From positions 620,001 through 684,000 of the forward strand of contig NZ_CP060694.1 of the NCBI RefSeq assembly GCF_014352935.1: 64,000 bases of DNA, read 5' to 3'. Numbering within the stretch: the stretch's first letter is position 1; each line of letters begins with the position of its first letter. Below the pieces are notes generated by a model. It saw only the letters and a program-made list of their open reading frames with translations, searched no databases and was not told where the DNA came from. Of the stretch, positions 26,667 through 35,684 are shown piece by piece. The position numbers were made by a program, and so were the translations under genes. Source of the stretch: Aliarcobacter cryaerophilus (GTDB lineage Bacteria > Campylobacterota > Campylobacteria > Campylobacterales > Arcobacteraceae).

Positions 26667-27878
26667 TTAACCTTTTATCCCATCAGCTCGAACTTGTAGT
26701 AGAAATGGGAAAAATATTTTCATATATATTATAAAAGGTATTGCCCAAATAATTGAAGATAGAATATATAAAGCCATACTATATTCAATGTAAAATGGAA
26801 TAAAAGCTCTCATAAATGTTGCAATAATTATTAAAATTAAACCTAAAGTTAAAGCCCAATTTGTGAAAATTTTTCTTCCTGTATGAATCGTTGATACTAT
26901 AATCATAATTACATAAAAAACCATTCCAAAACTTCCTGTTGTTAAAAAATGTCTAAAGTGGTTTGTGATATTTAACTCAAAAAGGTAGTTAAAACCTAAA
27001 AAGAAAAATCCAATCGCAGTTATAGAAATTGTAGAGATTATGTATAAAACGAAAGGTTTAAATAAAATATTATTATCTTTTAAAACAAAATCGTTTAAAA
27101 GAGCAAAAGTAGCTGAACCACAAGCAAAACAAATATAAGCTAAAGTTGAATTATTTGGAAAAAAGAGTTCAACAAAACCATATAAAAGTAGACAAAATAT
27201 AGCAAGGTTGTATCTAAAAGATTTTGCTAAAAATATTTCATTTATATTTTCTTGATTTAATAACTCATTTATTGACTCCATACTAACTCTTCTTAAAGCC
27301 AACAGAATTAAAACCAAAAATAAAATCATAGATAAAAGAAGAATCTTATATGAATCTATATTTAAAATTTTTGATTCGCTTAAAAAAAAGATAGCTTGAA
27401 TAATAACTATTGAAACCATAGAGTATGCAAGAGAAATATGCCTTTTATTTCTATCACGAAAAGCTGGAATTGCTGCAAGATATGAGATATAAGCTGTTAA
27501 ACTAATATTTATAAATCCTGTAAAAAATATTCCAAAATAGTCTATAAACCAAAAGCTAAATCTTCCCAAAATCCACCAAAAAACTATAAAAGCTAAATGT
27601 TTTCCAACTATTGGAATAACTCCAGGAAAAAGTTCAGGTAAACCTGTTAGAAAAAATGCCACTATCATAGCAGTTCCAACTCCGAAAATCATCTCATAAA
27701 TATGCCAATTTAAACTATTTTCAATTGGAAGATTTATATATCCTGCGAAAACAAATGCCCATAAAATAATGCTTAATATAATATATGGAGCAAGAAGAAG
27801 AAAAATAGGGCGAAATCCATATGCCAAATAGATTGGGAAATCACCTTTTGGATAGTTTAAATAGTGAGAATTGCTCAT
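26667..27878 (-). CDS. nnrS: NnrS family membrane protein
   Basis: Integral membrane protein of 403 residues with about 12 hydrophobic segments. Features of NnrS include the N-terminal PIYLAYGFRPIFLLLAPY, WHIYEMIFGVGTAMIVAFFLTGLPE, and the His-rich HFRHFLTTGSFGMVFYVIMI and HTGRKIF. Characterised NnrS proteins bind heme and copper and protect against nitrosative stress. Here it is embedded between ABC transporter genes; its start overlaps the ATPase stop by 4 nt, so it belongs to the transporter transcript. Confidence 0.92.
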   Translation of the reverse strand: MSNSHYLNYPKGDFPIYLAYGFRPIFLLLAPYIILSIILWAFVFAGYINLPIENSLNWHIYEMIFGVGTAMIVAFFLTGLPELFPGVIPIVGKHLAFIVFWWILGRFSFWFIDYFGIFFTGFINISLTAYISYLAAIPAFRDRNKRHISLAYSMVSIVIIQAIFFLSESKILNIDSYKILLLSMILFLVLILLALRRVSMESINELLNQENINEIFLAKSFRYNLAIFCLLLYGFVELFFPNNSTLAYICFACGSATFALLNDFVLKDNNILFKPFVLYIISTISITAIGFFFLGFNYLFELNITNHFRHFLTTGSFGMVFYVIMIIVSTIHTGRKIFTNWALTLGLILIIIATFMRAFIPFYIEYSMALYILSSIIWAIPFIIYMKIFFPFLLQVRADGIKG

Positions 27879-28642
27879 TTTAACTCCAATTCAAAGCTAG
27901 AGATAATATCTTTATCTTTTAAAATCTCTGCGGTTTTACTATATACAAATTCATCATCTCTTTTTTCTCTTGCTTCATTTATAGTAAATATTTTTTTGAT
28001 GTGACCAATTGGCTGTGCTTTTAGAACAATTATTTTATCACTTAGTTTTATAGCTTCCATCAAATCGTGCGTAATAAAAAGGATACTCAAATTATTATTT
28101 TCTATATTTTTTATTAATAAATTTTGAAGCTCTTTTTTAAGACCTATATCTAAAGCTGAAAATGGTTCATCTAAAAAAAGCAAACTAGGATTTACAACCA
28201 AAGCTCTAGCAAATGATACTCTTTGTTTCATTCCACCACTTAAATCTTTTGGAAATTTAGAAAAATCACTCTCTTGTAAGCCAAATAAAATTGCAATATC
28301 TTTTGCTTTTTGTTCTGCTATGTTTGTTTTTTCACCTTTTGCTTTAAGAGCCAAAGAAATATTGTCAATCACATTTTTCCAAGGCAAAAGTCGTGGTTCT
28401 TGAAAAGCAAAAGTAGAGGATAAAAAACTATTTTTTATCCTTCCTGTATCAAGTTTTAAAAGTTTTGAACAAAGATGAAGCAGGGTAGTTTTGCCACCAC
28501 CACTAGGTCCAACTATAGATACCACTTCCCCTTTTTTTAAAGTAAAGTTTATATCTTTTAAAATCTCTTTAAAACCAAAAGAGAAATTAACATTTTCTAC
28601 AACAAGCTCTTCTATAAAGTTTTTATTACTTATTTTCTCCAT
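27875..28642 (-). CDS. ABC transporter ATP-binding protein (NitT/TauT type)
   Basis: Cytoplasmic ATPase of 255 residues driving uptake. The Walker A is GPSGGGKTT, the Q-loop is AFQEPRLLPW, the signature is LSGGMKQR, Walker B is LLFLDEPFSALD and the H-loop is FITHDL. The FQEPRLLPW segment is typical of the SsuB/TauB branch. It overlaps the permease gene by 13 nt and nnrS by 4 nt. Confidence 0.94.
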   Translation of the reverse strand: MEKISNKNFIEELVVENVNFSFGFKEILKDINFTLKKGEVVSIVGPSGGGKTTLLHLCSKLLKLDTGRIKNSFLSSTFAFQEPRLLPWKNVIDNISLALKAKGEKTNIAEQKAKDIAILFGLQESDFSKFPKDLSGGMKQRVSFARALVVNPSLLFLDEPFSALDIGLKKELQNLLIKNIENNNLSILFITHDLMEAIKLSDKIIVLKAQPIGHIKKIFTINEAREKRDDEFVYSKTAEILKDKDIISSFELELK

Positions 28643-29412
28643 AGTTCAAGCTCCTTTTTAATTGGTTCTAAAACTATATATTCTATTAAAAGTAGAGCCC
28701 CTATCATAATAGCAACAATAGCCAAAGCTGTTGATGTTTCAAGCTGGCTTCTTGCTATTGCTAAACTTGAACCTAATCCATCACTTGTTGCTAATAGTTC
28801 TGCCATAATTACTATTTTCCAAGACATTCCTAATGCACTTATATATGCTGGAAAGATGTATGAAAAAATATGAGGAAAATATATATCAAAAAGTTTCATA
28901 GAAAATGGTAAATTAAAGCTATCAGCCATCTGCTTTAAATCACCTTCAATAGTTCTAGTTCCTTGTAAAGCACCTACGAATACAATAGGAAAAGATGCAA
29001 TAAATACTGTAAAAATAACTGTTGTGTCACCCATACCAAACCAAATCATGGCTAGAACTATCCAAGCAATTGGTGGCATTCCAAAAAGAATTGTGACTAT
29101 TGGACGGCTCATAATAGATGCAGTTATAAAAAGTCCTGCAAGAAGTCCTAAAATAGAGCCAATCAAAATTGCTAAACCAAAACCACTTAATGCTCTTTTT
29201 AGAGTTATCATAATCTCATTTTGCATTGAGCTATCCTGTAATATAGAGCTCATTGCTATAAATGTATCTTTTGGACTAGGAAGAATTAAATCTCCATAAA
29301 TTTGGTGTCCAAAATCCCACAAAGCAAAAAATAGAAATATCGAAGCAACAGATGCCCATCCTCCCCAAAGATAAGATGGAAAATCTTTTAAGATTTTAAT
29401 AAAGAATTTCAT
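28630..29412 (-). CDS. ABC transporter permease (NitT/TauT type)
   Basis: Membrane permease of 260 residues with about six segments. It contains the SsuC/TauC-type cytoplasmic coupling loop (ADSFNLPFSMKLFDIYFPHIFSYIFPAYISALG) and ILFGMPPIAWIVLAMIWFG in the first half. It is the first gene of the unit permease-ATPase-NnrS-binding protein. A Fur-like palindrome is centred 50 bp upstream of the start. Confidence 0.92.
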   Translation of the reverse strand: MKFFIKILKDFPSYLWGGWASVASIFLFFALWDFGHQIYGDLILPSPKDTFIAMSSILQDSSMQNEIMITLKRALSGFGLAILIGSILGLLAGLFITASIMSRPIVTILFGMPPIAWIVLAMIWFGMGDTTVIFTVFIASFPIVFVGALQGTRTIEGDLKQMADSFNLPFSMKLFDIYFPHIFSYIFPAYISALGMSWKIVIMAELLATSDGLGSSLAIARSQLETSTALAIVAIMIGALLLIEYIVLEPIKKELELWRK

Positions 29413-29454
29413 TTTATTTCCATAATTTAATATAATTGGAATTATATTATAAAA

Positions 29455-29469
29455 TGATATTAATTATCA
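29455..29469. promoter_or_regulatory. Fur-like box upstream of the ABC/NnrS operon
   Basis: TGATATTAATTATCA matches the 7-1-7 palindrome seen at 23634 with one mismatch. It lies 43 bp from the permease start (29412) and about 150 bp from dctP on the other strand, so the ABC operon is the likelier target. The rest of the 209-bp gap (29413-29621) shows no further clear element. Confidence 0.6.
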
Positions 29470-29621
29470 TTGAGTTTGGTCAAGAGAATAGCTAGTTTCT
29501 TTAAAATAGCTTAAGTTTTTTAAACAAAATAGTAATTTATCAAAAATTTATCTATAGTGACACAACATTTACATAATTTTTGGATAAACTTGAAATCAAA
29601 CTTTCAATTTTAGGAGTATTT

Positions 29622-30614
29622 ATGAAAAAAAGTATATTTGGAATAGCTGCAGCTGCAATACTTGCAACTTCAAGCTTTGGTGCTGACTATGTTATGAAAA
29701 TAAGTCACGTTGTAAGTTCTAGTACGCCAAAAGGTATGGCTGCTGATTTCTTAGAAAAAAGAATTGAGGAGTTAACTGCTGGAAAAATTGATGTTCAAGT
29801 TTTCCCAAACTCACAACTTTATGGTGATTCAGATGAGATGAAAGCTTTGGCTATGAACAATGTTCAATTAATTATGCCAAGTTTATCAAAATTCCCATCG
29901 ATTGTTCCACAAATTCAACTTTTTGATTTACCATTTTTATTTAGAGACAAAGAGCACTTATATAAAGTTATGGATGGAGAAGTTGGTGCAAAACTTAAAT
30001 CTTATGTAGATGCAAAAAAACAGATGATAGCATTTGATTATTGGGATGCTGGATTTAAACACTTCTCAAGTAGTAAAAAAGCTATTATAAATCCTGAAGA
30101 TGCTAAAGGTCAAAAATTTAGAATTCAATCTTCAAAAGTTTTAGAAGCTCAGTTTAAAGCTGTTGGTGGAAATCCACAAATTTTACCATTCTCTGAAGTT
30201 TATTCAGCACTTCAACAAGGTGTTGTTGATGCAACTGAAAATCCTCTATCAAATTTTTATACAAAAAAATTCAATGAAGTTCAATCTAGTCTTACTTTAA
30301 GTAGCCATGGATATTTAGGTTATTTAGTTGTAATGAATCAACAATTCTGGGATAAATTACCAAAAGATTTACAAGATAAAGTATCACAAGCTATGAAAGA
30401 GGCAACAGAGTTTGAAAGAAAAGCAACTGCAGAAGATGATGCAAAAATTATGGCTGATTTAAAAAAATATGCAGCTGAGTCAAAAAAACTTGAGATTTTT
30501 GAATTAAATGATGCACAAAAAGCTGAGTGGAGAAAAGTTATGGAAGGTATTTATCCACAATTTTATGATGTAATTGGTGAAGATTTAATCAAAAAAGCAA
30601 TTGATACAAAATAA
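29622..30614 (+). CDS. dctP: TRAP transporter solute-binding protein DctP
   Basis: Periplasmic binding protein of a TRAP transporter, 330 residues. The signal peptide is MKKSIFGIAAAAILATSSFGA; the DctP core shows YVMKISHVVSSSTPKGMAADFLEKRI, VFPNSQLYGDSDEMKAL, the carboxylate-binding Arg in FRIQSSKVLEAQF, and AVGGNPQILPFSEVYSALQQGVVDATENPL. C4-dicarboxylates are the likely ligands. The ATG at 29622 is preferred over 29580 because a GGAG site precedes it and the signal peptide starts there. Confidence 0.95.
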   Translation: MKKSIFGIAAAAILATSSFGADYVMKISHVVSSSTPKGMAADFLEKRIEELTAGKIDVQVFPNSQLYGDSDEMKALAMNNVQLIMPSLSKFPSIVPQIQLFDLPFLFRDKEHLYKVMDGEVGAKLKSYVDAKKQMIAFDYWDAGFKHFSSSKKAIINPEDAKGQKFRIQSSKVLEAQFKAVGGNPQILPFSEVYSALQQGVVDATENPLSNFYTKKFNEVQSSLTLSSHGYLGYLVVMNQQFWDKLPKDLQDKVSQAMKEATEFERKATAEDDAKIMADLKKYAAESKKLEIFELNDAQKAEWRKVMEGIYPQFYDVIGEDLIKKAIDTK

Positions 30615-30627
30615 GTAAAGCGGAAAA

Positions 30628-31176
30628 ATGAGTAAATTTTTTAAAATTATTGATTTAATAGTTGGTACAATAAATCAAACAATAGCAGTCTATGGAATGG
30701 TATTGGGTGTTTTATTGGCATTTGTTAATGTTGTTCTAAGATATGTCTTTGATATGAGTCTTCCTTGGGCAGCTGAACTTACAAACTATTTATTTATATG
30801 GTCGGCACTTTTTGGTGCTGCCTATGGGTTTAAGCAAGGTGCTCACATCTCTATTACTTTATTAATAGAGAAGTTTTCACCTTCTGTTATGAAAATGTTT
30901 TTGCTTTTTGCAAATCTACTTTCTATTATTTATCTTCTTCTGATTTCATATTTTGGATATAAATTAATTTTGATGTTAATGGATTTTGGAGAAATCAACG
31001 TAGATTTACAAGTTCCACTTTGGATTCCTCAATTAGTTATTCCTATTGCATTTTTTTTAGCTGCATATAGAGTTGCTGAAAAACTTGTAGAACTTTATAA
31101 AACAGATGCTCAGAATATCAAACTATTTAGTGAACATGAAGCTATAATAGAAGAGATTAAAGGAGAAAATAAATAA
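30628..31176 (+). CDS. dctQ: TRAP transporter small membrane subunit DctQ
   Basis: Small TRAP permease subunit of 182 residues with four membrane segments. The motif NVVLRYVFDMSLPWAAELTNYLFIW is the family signature, and GFKQGAHISITLL follows. A charged cytoplasmic tail of about 25 residues ends the protein. It follows dctP by 13 nt and overlaps dctM by 1 nt. Confidence 0.94.
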   Translation: MSKFFKIIDLIVGTINQTIAVYGMVLGVLLAFVNVVLRYVFDMSLPWAAELTNYLFIWSALFGAAYGFKQGAHISITLLIEKFSPSVMKMFLLFANLLSIIYLLLISYFGYKLILMLMDFGEINVDLQVPLWIPQLVIPIAFFLAAYRVAEKLVELYKTDAQNIKLFSEHEAIIEEIKGENK

Positions 31177-32459
31177 TGGTTATTGCAACACTTTTTATTT
31201 TACTTTTTGGTTTGATGTTAGTAGGAGTTCCTGTAGCTGTTGCTTTAGGAGCTAGTACATTAGTTTCTGCATTTTTATTTACAAACAACGATTTAATGGG
31301 AATTTCATCATATATTTTTGATGGATTAAATAAATATACACTTATGGCAATTCCTATGTTCGTTTTAGCTGGTTCTTTACTTTCAAGAGGAAGTGCTGCT
31401 ACAAGAATTATAAATTTTGCTAAAAGTTTAGTTGGTCATCTTCCAGGAGGACTTCCAATTGCTGCTATTTTAGCTTCTATTATTTTTGCTGCTATTAGTG
31501 GAAGTTCTCCTGCTACTGTTGCTGCTATTGGTTCTGTTATGTATGGTGCTATTAAAAGTGCTGGATATAATGAGCAATTTGCTATTGGTACAATTACAAC
31601 TTCTGGAACATTAGGAATTTTAATTCCACCATCTGTTGTATTTATTGTATATGGTGTTAGTGCTGATCAATCTATTGGAAAACTATTTATGGCTGGGGTA
31701 ATTCCTGGACTTATGATAGGTGGTATGATGATGCTAGCTACATATATACTAGCTAAAAGAAGTGGGTTTAAAGCTGAAAAGATGGCTAGTTTGTCTGAAA
31801 TATTTAAAGCTTTTAAAGACTCTTTTTGGGCATTATTAATTATTTTTGTAGTTATTGGTGGAATTTACGGTGGTATTTTTACTCCAACAGAAGCTGGAGC
31901 AGTTAGTGTTATGTATGCATTTTTTATATCTTTCTTTGTTTATAAAGATATAAAACTAAAAGATTTATATAAAATTACACTAGATTCTGCACAAACAAGC
32001 TCGATGATTTTCTTTATCATCGCAAATGCTATGATTTTTGCACACTTCTTAACAGATGAGCAAATTCCTCAACAAATTACTCAAATGATAATAGATGCAA
32101 ATGTAAGCCCTTTAATGTTCCTACTTATTGTAAATATTTTACTTCTAATTATGGGACAATTTATGGAGCCAAGCTCAGTTGTTATGATTACAGTTCCACT
32201 TCTTCTTCCTATTGGAATGGCTCTTGGAATTGATCCAATTCACTTGGGAGTTATAATGGTTGTAAACATGGAGATAGGAATGCTTACTCCACCTGTTGGA
32301 CTTAATTTATTTGTCGCAAGTGGAATAACTGGATTATCCATGGGACAAGTTATAAAAGCTTCTATTCCTATGACTTTAGTTTTACTTTTTGGATTGGTTT
32401 TAATTACTTATATACCAGCTATATCTCTATGGCTTCCAAATTTGATGTTTGGTTACTAA
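31176..32459 (+). CDS. dctM: TRAP transporter large membrane subunit DctM
   Basis: Twelve-segment TRAP permease of 427 residues carrying the Na+/substrate pathway. Typical features are LMLVGVPVAVALGAS, the SGSSPATVAAIGSVM loop, GTLGILIPPSVVFIVYG, GGIFTPTEAGAVSVMYA and MEIGMLTPPVGLNLFVA. It completes a dctPQM operon. A kinase/response-regulator pair next door may control it, as DctB/DctD-like pairs do elsewhere; this is inferred from location. Confidence 0.95.
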   Translation: MVIATLFILLFGLMLVGVPVAVALGASTLVSAFLFTNNDLMGISSYIFDGLNKYTLMAIPMFVLAGSLLSRGSAATRIINFAKSLVGHLPGGLPIAAILASIIFAAISGSSPATVAAIGSVMYGAIKSAGYNEQFAIGTITTSGTLGILIPPSVVFIVYGVSADQSIGKLFMAGVIPGLMIGGMMMLATYILAKRSGFKAEKMASLSEIFKAFKDSFWALLIIFVVIGGIYGGIFTPTEAGAVSVMYAFFISFFVYKDIKLKDLYKITLDSAQTSSMIFFIIANAMIFAHFLTDEQIPQQITQMIIDANVSPLMFLLIVNILLLIMGQFMEPSSVVMITVPLLLPIGMALGIDPIHLGVIMVVNMEIGMLTPPVGLNLFVASGITGLSMGQVIKASIPMTLVLLFGLVLITYIPAISLWLPNLMFGY

Positions 32460-32489
32460 AAAGTTTAGAAAATATTAAAAATTGAAAAT

Positions 32490-32520
32490 AGAAAACTGAA
32501 AATAAATTTTTCAGTTTTCT
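32490..32520. terminator. Intrinsic terminator between dctM and the sensor kinase
   Basis: AGAAAACTGAAAA pairs with TTTTCAGTTTTCT (13 bp) around a 5-base loop. It lies at the convergence of the dctPQM operon and the minus-strand kinase gene and can serve both. Confidence 0.75.
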
Positions 32521-33986
32521 TATAACTTTATTGTAAATCTAGCTTTATCTTCTATATTTTCTACAAATAATTTACCTTTCATACTTTTTTCTAAAATCAT
32601 TTTTGACATATAAAGCCCAATTCCAGTTCCTTGGCTTTGAGGTTTAGTGGTAAAATATGCTTCAAATATTTTATTTATTGGTTCTGTTTTAATTCCACCT
32701 GCATTATCAGTTATAGACAAATATATATTTTGCTCATCAACTTTTGCTTCAATTTTGATATATGGACTCTTTATATTGTTTTCTACTAAAGCATCTTTTG
32801 CATTTTTTAAAATATTTAAAATTACTTGTTGAAGTTCATTCAAATAGCTGTTTAAAACTATATTTTTATCAATATCACACACTATTTCTATATTATTATT
32901 TTTAAACATATTTGAACTAATTAATAATATATTTTCTATAAGTTCATGAAGATAAAATCTCTCTTTCTCTTTTTTTGGTGAAAAAAATCCTCTAAAATCA
33001 TCAATAGTATGAGACATATATTCTAAAACTTGCGTTGCATCCTCTATTTTATTCTCCATAATTTTACTATCTAGGGTTTTTGTATCGAATTTTAATTTTA
33101 TAAACATTAGGATAGAAGATAACTCTGTTAATGGTTGTCTCCATTGATGAGCAATATTTGAAATCATCTCTTCAAGAGATTTATTTAAAACTTTTAACTC
33201 TTTTTCGTTTTCAATAACTTGTTTTTTGTAGTTTTTTAAAATTTTATAAATTTTATTTGAAATAAGAGCTAGAGTTATAATAGCAATAATCAAAAAAATC
33301 ACAAACAGAATAATATTTTGAATAATTTGTTTTCTTATCTCCTCTTTTAACTCATCTTTTTTTAAGTTTAACTCATTTTCTATATCATCTATATAAACTC
33401 CAGCTGCTATTATCCAGTTGAAATGTGGGTAATATTTAAAATATGATAGCTTATATTGAAGAGCTTTACTATCAGGTTTTTTATATGAATATCTTGTATA
33501 AGACTCTCCATATTTTTTAATATTCTCTAAAAACTCTTCTCTAAATTTTTTACCATTTCCATCTTCTTCATTTGTTGAAATATCTTTACCAAATAAATCA
33601 GGTCTATTTGGATTTACTAACATCTTTGCAAAATTATCTCCACCCTCAAAATTTAAAACTTCATAAACAAATATATAGTTACTACTATTTTCTTCAAATG
33701 TAAGATTATTTAAAAAATTAATTGTATATTTTTTTATTTCGTCTTGACTTAGGTTCAAGTTTTTAATATTGTAGTCCAGAATATCCATTACCATTGTTAT
33801 TTTCATCTTTAATGAATTTTCTATCTCAATATAATAATCACTCTTATATTTTAATAGTTGTTTTTCAAAATTATCTTGTGTATTTTTTACATAAAAAAAT
33901 GATATTGCCAAAATCATAGATGAACTTATTGCAATATATATAAATAGGATAGTTTTTAGTAGATTTTTTTCTATATTATTATTCAA
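32520..33986 (-). CDS. Sensor histidine kinase with periplasmic Cache domain
   Basis: Membrane histidine kinase of 488 residues. A first membrane segment (about 13-31) leads into a single Cache domain whose end reads YPHFNWIIAAGVYIDDIE, a small-ligand sensor type common for carboxylates. The second segment is at about 225-245. The phosphoacceptor box is NIAHQWRQPL, the N box is ILNILKNAKDAL, G1 is ITDNAGGI and G2 is GTGIGLYMSK, all intact. It is divergent from the response regulator at 34054 and adjacent to the TRAP operon. Confidence 0.92.
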   Translation of the reverse strand: MNNNIEKNLLKTILFIYIAISSSMILAISFFYVKNTQDNFEKQLLKYKSDYYIEIENSLKMKITMVMDILDYNIKNLNLSQDEIKKYTINFLNNLTFEENSSNYIFVYEVLNFEGGDNFAKMLVNPNRPDLFGKDISTNEEDGNGKKFREEFLENIKKYGESYTRYSYKKPDSKALQYKLSYFKYYPHFNWIIAAGVYIDDIENELNLKKDELKEEIRKQIIQNIILFVIFLIIAIITLALISNKIYKILKNYKKQVIENEKELKVLNKSLEEMISNIAHQWRQPLTELSSILMFIKLKFDTKTLDSKIMENKIEDATQVLEYMSHTIDDFRGFFSPKKEKERFYLHELIENILLISSNMFKNNNIEIVCDIDKNIVLNSYLNELQQVILNILKNAKDALVENNIKSPYIKIEAKVDEQNIYLSITDNAGGIKTEPINKIFEAYFTTKPQSQGTGIGLYMSKMILEKSMKGKLFVENIEDKARFTIKL

Positions 33987-34053
33987 AATTACCTCTTTAG
34001 TTAAACAGTTTGCTATAATATCATATCTTTACTAATATGGATTTTTATCAAAT

Positions 34054-34734
34054 ATGAATAATTTACTAAAAAAACTTAAAGCATTTACAATCTTATATGT
34101 TGAAGACGATAGAGGAATAAGAGAAAATTTTGAAGAGATTTTAAAACACTATTTCAAAGAAGTTTTTGTTGCAAAAAATTCTAAAGAGGCTTATGATAAG
34201 TATCTTTTAGAAAAACCAGATTTATTAATGACTGATATAAAGATGGAAAATGAATCAGGTATTGATTTAATAAAAAAGATTAGAGAAAATGATAAAGATA
34301 TAAAAGTAGTAATAACTTCTGCATATACAAATTTGGATTATCTTTTAGAGGCAACTGAACTTAATTTAATAAAATATATAGTCAAACCTATTACAAATGC
34401 AAAATTAATTGAGGCATTTGAATCTTTTTTAAAATCAAATACTAATCAGAAAATATATATGCTAAAAGATAATTGGTATTTTAATACTCAAAAATCTATT
34501 ATCTCAAATGATAAAGAAGAGTTTGTTTTAACCAAAAAAGAGATTTTGTTTTTGGAACTTTTAATATCAAAAAAGTCAGTTATTTCATATGAGGAGATTT
34601 TTAATCATATATGTGATGATAATATTTTAATGAGTCAAAATGCAATGAGGCAATTTATAAAAAATTTTAGAAAGAAATTACCTTTGAACTATTTAAAAAA
34701 TATTCAAGGGGTTGGTTATTATATAGAAACTTAA
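34054..34734 (+). CDS. OmpR-type response regulator
   Basis: Two-domain regulator of 226 residues. The receiver has the acidic pair in VEDDRG, the phosphorylation Asp in LLMTDIKM, the Thr/Ser switch in VITSAYT and the Lys in YIVKPIT. The C-terminal winged helix (RQFIKNFRKKLPLNYLKNIQGVGYYIET) binds DNA. It is divergent from the Cache kinase with a 67-bp gap, so it is probably that kinase's partner and possibly a regulator of dctPQM. Its stop is 5 nt from a converging gene. Confidence 0.93.
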   Translation: MNNLLKKLKAFTILYVEDDRGIRENFEEILKHYFKEVFVAKNSKEAYDKYLLEKPDLLMTDIKMENESGIDLIKKIRENDKDIKVVITSAYTNLDYLLEATELNLIKYIVKPITNAKLIEAFESFLKSNTNQKIYMLKDNWYFNTQKSIISNDKEEFVLTKKEILFLELLISKKSVISYEEIFNHICDDNILMSQNAMRQFIKNFRKKLPLNYLKNIQGVGYYIET

Positions 34735-34739
34735 AATTT

Positions 34740-35684
34740 TTAAATCTCAATTTCACAAACAACTTGAGCATGATCACTTTGTTTTAGTGTTCCGTTTCTA
34801 TTTTTTTGTAAATGTTCATCAAAGACTTTATGATTTTTTACACTATTTTTTAAATCTTTTGATACAAAGATAAAATCAAGGGTATTTCCATGTCCTACAA
34901 AATAGCTTGTAGGTGTTCTTTTGAACCCTTTAAACTCAGGGTGTGGATTGTAAACTTTTTTTGGAGCAATATCATAGCTATCAAAAAGTATAAAATCATC
35001 TTTTTTTAACTCATTTTTATAAAATCTCTTATTTGTTAAAGCATCAATAGTTATTGAAAACTCTCTATCATTTAAGTCACAAAGTAAAATTGAAGGAAGT
35101 ATTTGCTTTTTTATATCAAAGTGAAGTGCTTTTGCTTCATTAAGTCTTTGTTTAAGTGATAAAGAATAGTTATTTTTTAGTGCTATATCAAGTTTTGATT
35201 TTTTCTCTTCAAGAGTAGAATCTTTTGTAAATTTATACTCAAACTCATTTAATCTATTTGATTTTAAGTGAGCTACATATACATTTATATCTAAATCATT
35301 TTTTAAAGATATTATTGCTTTTATAGGTTCTCTAGCAAAAGTAAAATCAGAACTTTTTGAGATATTTTCTATATTTTTTATGGGAAATTTACTTGCTAAG
35401 GCTACTGTTGTTGTTTTAAAAACTCTATTTTTCTCATCTAGTTTTGGATTTTGGGTTACAACAAACTCTTTAAATCCACACTCTAAAACTAACTCTTTTA
35501 ACTCTTCTTGTGAAAAAACCTCTTGAAAACCAACTATATCGCAATCCATTTTTTGTAGTTGCTTTTTTATCCAATTTTTTTTCTCTTCCCAATCATCTTT
35601 TTTAAACTTTTCTTTTTTTGTGTAAAATGAAAACTCAGGTGAACAAAATTGAAAAAGATTAAAAGTAGCAGTTTTTATTATCAT
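34740..35684 (-). CDS. Endonuclease/exonuclease/phosphatase family protein
   Basis: Protein of 314 residues with the exonuclease III/DNase I-like fold: TATFNLFQF at the start, DIVGFQEVFS (metal-binding Glu), VYVAHLKSNR (catalytic His), LLCDLNDRE and the final QSDHAQVVCEI. No signal peptide is visible, so the substrate may be intracellular nucleic acid, phosphoinositol-like or other phosphodiester. It directly follows the GGDEF gene with no gap, so the two are co-transcribed. Confidence 0.85.
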   Translation of the reverse strand: MIIKTATFNLFQFCSPEFSFYTKKEKFKKDDWEEKKNWIKKQLQKMDCDIVGFQEVFSQEELKELVLECGFKEFVVTQNPKLDEKNRVFKTTTVALASKFPIKNIENISKSSDFTFAREPIKAIISLKNDLDINVYVAHLKSNRLNEFEYKFTKDSTLEEKKSKLDIALKNNYSLSLKQRLNEAKALHFDIKKQILPSILLCDLNDREFSITIDALTNKRFYKNELKKDDFILFDSYDIAPKKVYNPHPEFKGFKRTPTSYFVGHGNTLDFIFVSKDLKNSVKNHKVFDEHLQKNRNGTLKQSDHAQVVCEIEI

